IMG/VR virus record: IMGVR_UViG_3300046462_000393
Span: 1-45,488 of that record
Length of the DNA stretch: 45,488 nucleotides
Origin: a virus
Strand: one strand, 5' to 3'
Positions within the stretch are counted from its first letter, which is position 1, and each line of letters begins with the position of its first letter. Made by a program: the position numbers and the translations under genes. The notes below the pieces were generated by a model. It ran no database searches and was not told the origin of the DNA. It was given only the letters and a program-made list of their open reading frames with translations. Below are positions 1 to 5,492 of the stretch, piece by piece.

Positions 1-19
1 ATTTTGTCATCAAGGATGC
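1..19. repeat. Terminal direct repeat, left copy
   Basis: The first 19 bases are identical to the last 19 (45470-45488). A gene reads in frame across the join, so this is most simply the overlap of a circular or circularly permuted assembly. A 19-base overlap is too short to suggest long physical terminal repeats. Confidence 0.9.
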
Positions 20-116
20 CGAGGCGCAATTGCGTCGGATACCACCGATCAAGCTCAAGCCGCGGACCGTCGATCTGGACGGCAAGCCGATCGCAAAACC
101 GGAAGGCAAGGCATGA
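1..116 (+). CDS. Small hypothetical protein, 3' part (gene continues from 45448)
   Basis: This is the C-terminal part of a 45-residue protein whose start lies at 45448. After joining the ends, the frame runs without a stop from MAAKPVFDF to the TGA at 114-116. The product is basic and proline-rich (IPPIKLKPR, GKPIAKPEGKA), with no recognised domain. It follows a replication-type gene with an ATGA overlap, so it belongs to the rightward early transcript. Function unknown. Confidence 0.6.
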   Translation, partial: FVIKDAEAQLRRIPPIKLKPRTVDLDGKPIAKPEGKA

Positions 117-128
117 TCGGAAAATGCC

Positions 129-329
129 GTGAAGATCTACAATCCGACCTATCGCAAGCGCGGCTCATATCGCGGCAAATGGGCTGAGAATCTTGGACGG
201 GATCGTTTTATTTTTGAACAGCATGAAAAGGGCCGAAGCGTGCGAAATCTTGCCTCGCATTACGGTCTGAGCAAGATGCAGATTTACAACATTCTCAAAA
301 CGGCAAAGACACATGGCGAAGCGGATTGA
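129..329 (+). CDS. Small helix-turn-helix protein
   Basis: A 66-residue basic protein with a GTG start. Residues about 34-58 (GRSVRNLASHYGLSKMQIYN) look like a resolvase/homeodomain-type helix-turn-helix: a short helix, a glycine turn, then a recognition helix. It probably binds DNA as a small regulator. It sits 12 bases after the junction-spanning gene and overlaps the next ORF by 17 bases, so it is in the rightward early operon. The GTG is used because the ATG five bases upstream hits a stop at once. Specific target unknown. Confidence 0.65.
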   Translation: MKIYNPTYRKRGSYRGKWAENLGRDRFIFEQHEKGRSVRNLASHYGLSKMQIYNILKTAKTHGEAD

Positions 330-540
330 GCATAGCCAGCACAGCGACTACGCGGACGGCTATTGGGCCGGATTCCGCGATGCCTACAAGCTTTACTGCG
401 ATGTCGATAAGGTCATTGAGAAAGTCTTGGGGAAACCTGCCCATGAGCGAACCACGCCAGCTCGGCATAGCAACCGAATACCTGCACATGGTCGAGATCT
501 GCCGGCGGCGAATGGCCGAACGCGGCATGACGTTCGATGA
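313..540 (+). CDS. Hypothetical protein, overlaps the next gene
   Basis: A 75-residue ORF whose first about 42 residues look like real protein (DYADGYWAGFRDAYKLY, then VIEKVLGK). The tail after residue 42 is arginine-rich and overlaps the next gene by 98 bases in another frame, so it may be incidental read-through. No domain is recognised. It overlaps the end of the upstream HTH gene by 17 bases, which fits the tight packing here. No strong ribosome site is visible. Confidence 0.45.
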   Translation: MAKRIEHSQHSDYADGYWAGFRDAYKLYCDVDKVIEKVLGKPAHERTTPARHSNRIPAHGRDLPAANGRTRHDVR

Positions 541-949
541 CCTCGATCGCTGGGCCGGCGAGCCGAAGGGCTATTCCGCCAAGGTGCTCGGGCACAAGGC
601 CGGCCTGCCGTACCACCAGCATCGATTCAAGTTCAACCAGGCGAGCTTCGGCCCGATGATGGGGGCGCTCGGAATCATGTGGATTGCGGTCGAGGATCAA
701 GCGGCAATGGCGGCGGTCGACAAGCGGTCGGATCGCAAGTTGAAAACGCCGACTAGTCAGTCCCTGACCTTACAGCTCGAAAACCCAGATGTTCTCTGCA
801 TTTTCAGGCAGCTCGGAACGCTAGGTGCACGAGCGGCCAATCGCAGGATTTCCAAGGAGCGCAAACGGCTTTACGGGCAGATGGGCGCGCGGGCGATGTG
901 GCGCAAGCGCAAATGGTGGGTGCCGCGGCAGGAAAGGGCCGACCGATGA
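443..949 (+). CDS. XRE-like regulatory protein (degenerate HTH)
   Basis: A 168-residue protein starting at MSEPRQLG; a longer frame begins at 326, but its extra N-terminus has shadow-like composition. The segment RMAERGMTFDDLDRWAGEPKGYSAKVLG followed by FGPMMGALGIMWIAVEDQ matches the layout of a small alphaproteobacterial XRE-like family, in which an HTH is followed by a conserved FGP-xx-xALG segment. The C-terminus is very basic (RRISKERKRLYG, MWRKRKWW), consistent with nucleic-acid contact. Its stop overlaps the next start (ATGA), so the two are translationally coupled. Probable transcription regulator; targets unknown. Confidence 0.65.
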   Translation: MSEPRQLGIATEYLHMVEICRRRMAERGMTFDDLDRWAGEPKGYSAKVLGHKAGLPYHQHRFKFNQASFGPMMGALGIMWIAVEDQAAMAAVDKRSDRKLKTPTSQSLTLQLENPDVLCIFRQLGTLGARAANRRISKERKRLYGQMGARAMWRKRKWWVPRQERADR

Positions 950-1143
950 CGATGCGCGATGACTGGCGAACTGACATTGAGAACGCGCCGAAAGACGGGA
1001 GCGACGTTCTATTTCCAATTGAGTTTGTTGGCCGTGCCTATTGGTGTAGCGATCTGAAACGGTGGGTTTTGAATTACCCGCTACACATGGAATTTGTAAA
1101 CCATCCAACGCGATTTCAATTGCCGCGACATGCTGCGGATTAA
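946..1143 (+). CDS. Small DUF551-like hypothetical protein
   Basis: A 65-residue protein starting at the ATG that overlaps the previous stop. The N-terminal pattern W-x4-IENAPKDGSDVLF resembles the 'W-IETAPKDG-xVLL' opening of small DUF551-type phage proteins. A relative with the same opening lies at 35867-36115 on the other strand. No enzymatic motif is visible. It overlaps the next gene by 14 bases. Function unknown. Confidence 0.6.
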   Translation: MTMRDDWRTDIENAPKDGSDVLFPIEFVGRAYWCSDLKRWVLNYPLHMEFVNHPTRFQLPRHAAD

Positions 1144-1870
1144 CTATCCCCACCTGTTCGATCGGGCGCGGACCATGGCGCCGATATTCGCGGCCATGAA
1201 GCCGTTCCCGTATTGGGTATTCGACGGGCTATTCGATGCGGCGGCATATCGGCTTATCAGCGCGGCATTTCCGGAGCCGGATAGCCAGATATGGAAGCAG
1301 CCCGACAATGCCCATACCCAAGGCAAACGGGTGACCAAACGCGGCCCGGAAGGGGTCAAGGAATTGCTCTATGACCAATACCAGCGGCAAATCGTGCACG
1401 AGCTCAACAGTGGGGCGTTTGTGCATTTCCTCCGCACGCTTAGTGGTATTCCCGGTCTTGTTCCTGATCCTGATTTGGCTGAATCTGGTTTTCATCTTTC
1501 CGGCAATGGTGGTTTTCTCGATATCCATGCTGATTTCAGCCATCACGACACCACGGGGCTCGAAAGGCGCCTCAACCTGATTTATTTCGTCAACGATGAC
1601 TGGAAACCGGAATGGGGTGGGGAATTGAAGCTTTACGACCGGGATCTGTCGCCGGCCGTTGCCATCGCCCCGACCGGCAATCGAGCCGTGGTGTTCGAAA
1701 CCGGCCCGGACAGCTATCATGGGCACCCGGAGCGATTAAACGCACCAGCGGGCATTTTTAGGCGATCCATCGCGATGTATTATTATACTGTTCCGCGACC
1801 GAATCGGGAACGGCGTGGGGCGCTATTCCCAACGGACCCGGATTTCAAGCACCAGGCAAGCCGAATTTGA
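1130..1870 (+). CDS. 2OG-Fe(II) oxygenase, prolyl-hydroxylase-like
   Basis: A 246-residue non-haem iron, 2-oxoglutarate-dependent oxygenase. The iron triad is visible as H133-x-D135 (in LDIHADFSHHD) and a distal histidine in SYHGHPE (H197 or H199). R212 in FRRSIAMYYY is placed to bind the 2-oxoglutarate carboxylate. The order matches the P4Hc/2OG-FeII_Oxy_3 superfamily, whose members hydroxylate proteins, sugars or bases; the substrate here cannot be told. It is the last gene of the rightward early run and converges with a minus-strand HTH gene, overlapping its end by 26 bases. Met16 is an alternative start. Confidence 0.85.
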   Translation: MLRINYPHLFDRARTMAPIFAAMKPFPYWVFDGLFDAAAYRLISAAFPEPDSQIWKQPDNAHTQGKRVTKRGPEGVKELLYDQYQRQIVHELNSGAFVHFLRTLSGIPGLVPDPDLAESGFHLSGNGGFLDIHADFSHHDTTGLERRLNLIYFVNDDWKPEWGGELKLYDRDLSPAVAIAPTGNRAVVFETGPDSYHGHPERLNAPAGIFRRSIAMYYYTVPRPNRERRGALFPTDPDFKHQASRI

Positions 1871-2027
1871 GGTACATCTGCAGCAGCAGCACGATGGTCG
1901 GATTGACCGGCGAATCGCCGCTGGCGTAGCGGTGGGATTGCCGACGCGAAATGCCCAAGTGCAAAGCCGCGGTGTAGGGTGTAAGCTGCAGTCGATCGAG
2001 GGCTGTGAGGTAATCTTGCGAATTCAT
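1845..2027 (-). CDS. Small XRE-like HTH protein
   Basis: A 60-residue protein starting at MNSQDYL. It carries a compact helix-turn-helix (LTPYTAALHLGISRRQSHRY followed by NPTIVLLLQMYL), similar to one-domain XRE regulators of alphaproteobacteria. It is the last gene of a leftward cluster and lies beyond a 9-bp hairpin, so it may be transcribed separately or by read-through. An upstream in-frame Met at 2072 is possible, but it would place the hairpin directly before the start. Confidence 0.65.
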   Translation of the reverse strand: MNSQDYLTALDRLQLTPYTAALHLGISRRQSHRYASGDSPVNPTIVLLLQMYLKFGLPGA

Positions 2028-2072
2028 TGTGTTGCCCGGTTCTTTGTCTCGGTGGGAATCGGCGTGTGACAT

Positions 2073-2103
2073 GGTGAAAGGGGGAGGGCGCCAACCCTCC
2101 CCC
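2073..2103 (-). terminator. Possible intrinsic terminator or attenuator hairpin
   Basis: A perfect 9-bp stem (2080-2088 with 2095-2103, GGGGGAGGG/CCCTCCCCC) closes a six-base loop. Read leftward it is followed by only three U residues, so it is a weak or partial terminator. It lies between two leftward genes and could limit read-through into the HTH gene. Confidence 0.4.
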
Positions 2104-2110
2104 GACCATT

Positions 2111-2344
2111 TCAATGGTGCCAGCTCAATGGCGATCGCCAACGGCCGTCAATGAAAATGCGATTATTCCAATCAATCGCGCAGTCACGTTTGCCGTCGAC
2201 GGCGTAAACTAGGCACGTTCCCATTTCGCCGGGATTGCCGCGAAAACTATAGATTTGATATAGCCATTGGCCCTTCCTGCCATCGCTGTAAATCTCGCGA
2301 AATTGCAGAAATCCGCTTTTCGTTTGGCGTTTCTCAAAGCTCAT
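2111..2344 (-). CDS. Hypothetical protein
   Basis: A 77-residue protein with a strong GGAGGA ribosome site eight bases before its ATG. It is rich in aromatic residues (QWLYQIYSFRG, IDGRWRSPLSWHH), has two cysteines, and no recognised motif. Its start overlaps the upstream gene's stop (ATGA), so it belongs to the leftward cluster 3085-2111. Function unknown. Confidence 0.65.
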   Translation of the reverse strand: MSFEKRQTKSGFLQFREIYSDGRKGQWLYQIYSFRGNPGEMGTCLVYAVDGKRDCAIDWNNRIFIDGRWRSPLSWHH

Positions 2345-2520
2345 AGCAGATCCTCCAAATCAACCTGTTTAGCTTGGTCGCTGAATAGCCCATGATCGCA
2401 GGGCTTTTGGGCAACCTCCCCGCGCAATGGGGAGGCTATCTTGTGCTTGGCGAGCTCGGCCGGCCGTTCCTCGGTTTGCGGCAGATCGAGCTGGCCGGGG
2501 AGGTTAGATCGCTGGGTCAT
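2341..2520 (-). CDS. Small hypothetical protein with clamp-binding-like motifs
   Basis: A 59-residue protein starting at MTQRSN, placed so that it overlaps both neighbours by four bases. It contains QLDLP near the N-terminus and QVDLEDLL at the C-terminus. These resemble the QL[SD]LF peptide that binds the DNA polymerase sliding clamp, though the final phenylalanine is absent in both. No folded domain is recognisable. Any link to replication is speculation. Confidence 0.55.
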   Translation of the reverse strand: MTQRSNLPGQLDLPQTEERPAELAKHKIASPLRGEVAQKPCDHGLFSDQAKQVDLEDLL

Positions 2521-2738
2521 GGCCGCACCATTGCTTTGTGATAAGCGCGGCAAGCCTCTAGCAATCCGATGAACCTGCCCCGTTCTTCATCATCAAGATC
2601 GCAATTCCACGGCAGCTTGAAATCCTCCCCAACATTGGCAAAAGCCATTGCCGCATCTGACAAAGCTTCCGCTTCGTCGTTTGTAATAGGCTCATGGTCA
2701 TTCGGTGAGCCAACCGATAAATCGGGTTCGCCAATCAT
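2517..2738 (-). CDS. Hypothetical acidic protein
   Basis: A 73-residue acidic protein (ITNDEAEALSDAAMAFANVGEDF, CDLDDEERGRFIGLL) predicted to be mostly helical. No family recognised. It overlaps the downstream gene by ATGA and sits in the leftward operon. No clear ribosome site precedes the ATG at 2738. Confidence 0.6.
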   Translation of the reverse strand: MIGEPDLSVGSPNDHEPITNDEAEALSDAAMAFANVGEDFKLPWNCDLDDEERGRFIGLLEACRAYHKAMVRP

Positions 2739-2776
2739 GGTTCACACTCGGTTGTCCCCCGCCATGCGGGAGGGGG

Positions 2777-3085
2777 TTAGGAGTTGAATGCCTCGCGGCG
2801 GGCTTGCATGTGTTCCTCGTGGCTTGCGAACTCGCGACCGCAATCGAGGCAGGTTAGGACCGCTTTGCCGGGCGGCCCTTGCATCCAGCCATGAGTGCAG
2901 ATGCCACGAGCCTTAAGCGCGTCAATCTTGCGCCCTGCCCGTTCCAGCTTGGCTTGCGCCGCGTCGGGATACAATTCAGCGTATTTCAGGAATGACATTG
3001 CCATTTGAGCCTCGGTTGTTGCGATAGCAGCCATTGCCATCTGACACAGTGACACTACGTCACTAGCGTCATGCTGTCTAATCAC
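2777..3085 (-). CDS. Hypothetical zinc-finger-like protein
   Basis: A 102-residue protein with a GTG start. The C-terminal half contains C-x-H (CTHGW), CLDC and H-x3-H spacing (ASHEEHMQ), consistent with one zinc-binding unit. The N-terminal half is helical and alanine/methionine-rich. It is the first gene of the leftward cluster, directly beside the CtrA-like site at 3113-3127. The start is uncertain because no ribosome site is visible; Met16 at 3040 is an alternative. Confidence 0.55.
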   Translation of the reverse strand: MIRQHDASDVVSLCQMAMAAIATTEAQMAMSFLKYAELYPDAAQAKLERAGRKIDALKARGICTHGWMQGPPGKAVLTCLDCGREFASHEEHMQARREAFNS

Positions 3086-3112
3086 GATTTCGTGAACAAC
3101 GATATCAATGGC

Positions 3113-3127
3113 TTAACGGAGTTTTAA
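3113..3127. promoter_or_regulatory. CtrA-like binding site between divergent genes
   Basis: An exact TTAA-N7-TTAA lies between the leftward gene starting at 3085 and the rightward small gene at 3172. TTAA-N7-TTAAC is the established binding consensus of CtrA, the alphaproteobacterial cell-cycle response regulator. The motif is nearly symmetric, so it could serve either direction. Confidence 0.6.
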
Positions 3128-3171
3128 GGATTGCCTGGCATGGTGATGGCTCAACCGCGAGGGAGCCAACC

Positions 3172-3264
3172 ATGATCCGAATGTTATCCGACATTGCCGC
3201 ACTATCGCTGTTCATCATGACGCTATTGCTCTGGGTGGCGATTGCTCAATTCATGTGGAATTAA
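3172..3264 (+). CDS. 30-residue single-pass membrane peptide
   Basis: A short ORF (MIRMLSDIAALSLFIMTLLL...WN) with GGGAG six bases before the ATG. Nearly the whole peptide is one hydrophobic helix (residues about 8-28), so it should insert in the inner membrane. Short peptides beginning 'MxRxLxDIAALxSLF' are, to my knowledge, frequent in rhizobial genomes. It lies 45 bases downstream of a CtrA-like site and before the 3290 gene. Function unknown. Confidence 0.5.
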   Translation: MIRMLSDIAALSLFIMTLLLWVAIAQFMWN

Positions 3265-3289
3265 AAGCAATTAGGCTGCATAATGGGGC

Positions 3290-3799
3290 GTGACGAAGCA
3301 GCGCCCATCACCGGCCATCGTCAAAGCCAAACTGGCAGAGGTTAAACGGCGCTATCGTCGCCGGCGCCGTACGCCAGCACAATTAGCCTCACTCCGGTTG
3401 CGGGATCTATCGCGGGTCTATCGAGCTCGATACGGCGAGACATTGCCCGACGATGATGCTGGCCGAGAGGATGCTCAAATAGCCTTGGATCATCTCGCAT
3501 CACTGGCCGCCGCGCGTGGCCGCATGACCGCATGGATTACGTTGTGGGCGCCTTGGTTATCCACCGGCGAAGCCAAGATCATGATCGACGCCAGCCTCAC
3601 CGGACAACGCTACTGGAAAGCCGATCGTCTCGCCTGGCGCTTGCGTCTCACTGCCGCCGATCGCTCAACACTCGGAATCACAACAATAGGTGCAATCGAC
3701 TTGCCCAAAACAGCACGCGAGGAAGCCCGCAAACGCAAAGCACGTGAACGCGCCAAGGCATGGCGCCAACGCAAGCGAACAACACCGTACGCACCATAA
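3290..3799 (+). CDS. Basic hypothetical protein, probably DNA-binding
   Basis: A 169-residue highly basic protein with a GTG start preceded by GGGG. The N-terminus is arginine-rich (VKRRYRRRRRTPAQL), the middle has an SLAAARGRMTAW segment, and the C-terminus ends in a long Lys/Arg helix (EEARKRKARERAKAWRQRKR). The segment WRLRLTAADRSTLGITTIGAID resembles a family of unknown function seen in bradyrhizobial mobile regions. It lies just upstream of the non-coding region before the terminase. Function not known; nucleic-acid binding is inferred from charge. Confidence 0.65.
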   Translation: MTKQRPSPAIVKAKLAEVKRRYRRRRRTPAQLASLRLRDLSRVYRARYGETLPDDDAGREDAQIALDHLASLAAARGRMTAWITLWAPWLSTGEAKIMIDASLTGQRYWKADRLAWRLRLTAADRSTLGITTIGAIDLPKTAREEARKRKARERAKAWRQRKRTTPYAP

Positions 3800-4089
3800 G
3801 AGACTTACATATGCTGCGTACGCGTATCGCAGCTTGATGGATCGAAGCGCAGCAATAGGCGTGGGTAAGAGCTCAATCGCAGCAATCATCGCGTAACGCT
3901 ATATCCAGCCGGATATAACGCACTGCATCATTGCATGAACACGGCACGCGAGCATCAGTCTACCTAACTGAGGGTCTGCATTGCTCAACGCATTGATCGC
4001 ACTCAGCTATTGCCGTATTGCACGGCACTCGATCCGATGCTGGGAAGCACATGGGAAGCGATATGCAGGCATCGACCCTCCGAATGACC

Positions 4090-4111
4090 GGGGGAGGTGG
4101 GTGGGTGGGGG
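4090..4111 (+). other. G-quadruplex motif
   Basis: Four G runs (5, 3, 3 and 5 G) are separated by loops of 4, 1 and 1 bases. Single-base T loops are typical of very stable parallel quadruplexes. It lies on the plus strand, 147 bases before the terminase small-subunit start. Confidence 0.6.
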
Positions 4112-4213
4112 AAAAACGATGGCCCGGCCCACAACCGACCTCTCCATCCTTTTTCGCGCCCAAGTTTCTGAAATCCCTAGGATTTTCTACCTGCCTATTT
4201 TTTGGGCAATTTA

Positions 4214-4241
4214 TTGTGATTTGCATTGATTTCGTTAACAT
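4214..4241 (+). promoter_or_regulatory. Possible sigma-70-like promoter for packaging genes
   Basis: TTGTGA (4214-4219) and TAACAT (4236-4241) are 16 bases apart in an unusually AT-rich stretch, each matching four of six consensus positions. Transcription would begin just before the Met at 4258. The match is weak. Confidence 0.25.
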
Positions 4242-4257
4242 GGTTACTCTTTCACGC

Positions 4258-4833
4258 ATGGCACAGCAGGATTATCCGGTACTTCCGCCGTTGGAGCATC
4301 TTCCGGAGGCGGTTCAGCAGCTCAGGAATGACCGGGAGCGGCTGTTTTGCTGGCATTACATGTGGAGTGGTGGGGAGGGGGCGAAGGCGGCGCGGGCGGC
4401 CGGGTACCCGAGCACGACTTCGGCGGCGCGGGTTGCGGCGCATCGGCTGCTGCAGCGCACCGATGTACTCAATGCGATCCGTGAATTGGGCATGCGGTAT
4501 CTGTATAGCCTGCAGCCCAAGGCGTTGATCCGGCAGGGCAAGTTGCTGGACAGCGAGGACGAGAAGGTGGCGCAGCGGGCGATCGATAGCGTGCTGGCGA
4601 GGACCGGGATTGGCGAGCGGACGGCGGTGGATGTCAATGTCAGCGGCTCGGTGCAGGTGGTCGATCACACCCAGGCGGCGGTGGCCGACTTGAAGCGGCT
4701 GCTGGAACTTGGGGTGCCACGGGAGAAGCTGGTCGAGGTCTTTGGTTTCTCGGGGCTTTTCAAGTACGAGAGGCTGCTGGCGGGAGAGCAGGCCAAGTTG
4801 ATCGAGGCCGTGGTGGTTGAGGATAGCAAATGA
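4258..4833 (+). CDS. terS: Terminase small subunit
   Basis: A 191-residue protein that recognises phage DNA for packaging. An N-terminal HTH-type region (GAKAARAAGYPSTTSAARVAAHRLL) and a following helical segment (QAAVADLKRLLELG) fit terminase small subunits. It lies directly upstream of a zinc-ribbon gene and 650 bases before the large subunit. The frame is open far upstream to 4018, but that part is low-quality sequence (G-rich, unlike protein). Starts at 4240 or 4258 are equally possible; neither has a clear ribosome site. Confidence 0.8.
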   Translation: MAQQDYPVLPPLEHLPEAVQQLRNDRERLFCWHYMWSGGEGAKAARAAGYPSTTSAARVAAHRLLQRTDVLNAIRELGMRYLYSLQPKALIRQGKLLDSEDEKVAQRAIDSVLARTGIGERTAVDVNVSGSVQVVDHTQAAVADLKRLLELGVPREKLVEVFGFSGLFKYERLLAGEQAKLIEAVVVEDSK

Positions 4834-5054
4834 GGACTTGGCGATGTGGCCGTTGTGGCGAGGACAAGGAACCTGATGCGTTCCATGCCAATGGCGATGT
4901 GCTGACGCGGGATAATCGGCCGGTCGCCTATACCTGCCGTGCTTGTCAGAAAACCTACATAGCACTTCGAGCGGCGCAGATTAGAACCGGAACGTGGCAC
5001 GGCTCGACTGTCGCGGAATGGCGCAAGCCGACCAAGAGATTGCAGAAATCATGA
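4830..5054 (+). CDS. Small zinc-ribbon protein
   Basis: A 74-residue protein with two CxxC pairs (CGRC near residue 6 and CRAC near residue 36), a classic zinc-ribbon layout. The C-terminus is basic (EWRKPTKRLQKS). It overlaps the terminase small subunit by ATGA and the next small membrane gene the same way. The zinc-ribbon fold suggests a nucleic-acid-binding accessory to packaging, but this is inferred from context. Confidence 0.65.
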   Translation: MRTWRCGRCGEDKEPDAFHANGDVLTRDNRPVAYTCRACQKTYIALRAAQIRTGTWHGSTVAEWRKPTKRLQKS

Positions 5055-5137
5055 TCTACCTCGCCGCCGGCCTGCTCGGCTTCTGCATCGGCTTCTTCGC
5101 CTCGCGGCTGTATGACGAATGGAAGGCCTGGCGATGA
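5051..5137 (+). CDS. 28-residue membrane peptide
   Basis: A short ORF beginning MIYLAAGLLGFCIGFFASRL, with a hydrophobic helix (residues 2-18) and a charged tail (YDEWKAWR). Its start overlaps the previous stop and its stop overlaps the next start (both ATGA), strong evidence of translation in a coupled series. Inner-membrane location is predicted. Function unknown. Confidence 0.5.
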   Translation: MIYLAAGLLGFCIGFFASRLYDEWKAWR

Positions 5138-5274
5138 AGCCGTGGGTCTTTCCACGTCACCCGGAGCTGGACGATTTGATCCGGGACCATGAAAGGCTTG
5201 ACCGATTGGCGGCGCTGGACAGGTTGCCTTGGCATGTCCGGTTGCGGCTTTGGTTGCGAGGGTTGCTGCGATGA
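5134..5274 (+). CDS. 46-residue hypothetical protein
   Basis: A small basic protein (MKPWVFPRHPELDDLIRDHE...) rich in Leu/Arg, ending WLRGLLR. It is linked by four-base overlaps to the genes on both sides. An amphipathic C-terminal helix is likely. No family recognised. Confidence 0.5.
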   Translation: MKPWVFPRHPELDDLIRDHERLDRLAALDRLPWHVRLRLWLRGLLR

Positions 5275-5492
5275 ACTATGGCATCGGCCTGATGGTCGGG
5301 TTTATGTTTGTCATGCTCGCCGTGGCGATGACGGTAAAGGCATCGGACTTCAGCATCCCCGACAAGTTCGCCAAGGTGGCGGCTGGCCTTGACGGCAATG
5401 GCGTGGCTCACATGCTCCGGGTCGATGCCACCGGCCGCGTGGTCTGCGCGCCCCGCGCCGTGCTCGAGCCCACCGAGCCACCCCCGCCATGA
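5271..5492 (+). CDS. Hypothetical membrane-anchored protein
   Basis: A 73-residue protein with an N-terminal hydrophobic segment (residues 2-22, YGIGLMVGFMFVMLAVAMTV) and a short soluble tail ending in prolines. It may be anchored in the inner membrane with the tail in the periplasm. Start chosen at the ATGA overlap (5271), although the frame is open further upstream. It overlaps the terminase large subunit by four bases. Function unknown. Confidence 0.6.
   Translation: MNYGIGLMVGFMFVMLAVAMTVKASDFSIPDKFAKVAAGLDGNGVAHMLRVDATGRVVCAPRAVLEPTEPPPP

Larger units (their letters stand above)
3800..4257. other. Non-coding region upstream of terminase; candidate packaging or control region
   Basis: No convincing gene lies in these about 460 bases. 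They hold palindromes (GCTGCG at 3813-3818 with CGCAGC at 3828-3833; TATATCC-AGCC-GGATATA at 3900-3917), a G-quadruplex motif at 4090-4111 and an AT-rich tract at about 4190-4240. The position directly upstream of the terminase small subunit is where cos or pac sites often lie, but no site can be assigned from sequence alone. Confidence 0.45.

Noticed and set aside
1-19. Terminal 19-base repeat as an attachment site
   Set aside because: A gene reads in frame across the join, so the repeat is the closure overlap of a circular map rather than an att core.
3553-3565. DnaA-box-like TTATCCACC
   Set aside because: Single copy, one mismatch, inside a coding region; no cluster to suggest an origin.
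4235-4242. TTAACAT before the terminase as a CtrA site
   Set aside because: The partner TTAA at N7 spacing is absent on both sides, so it is only a half-site and likely chance in an AT-rich tract.
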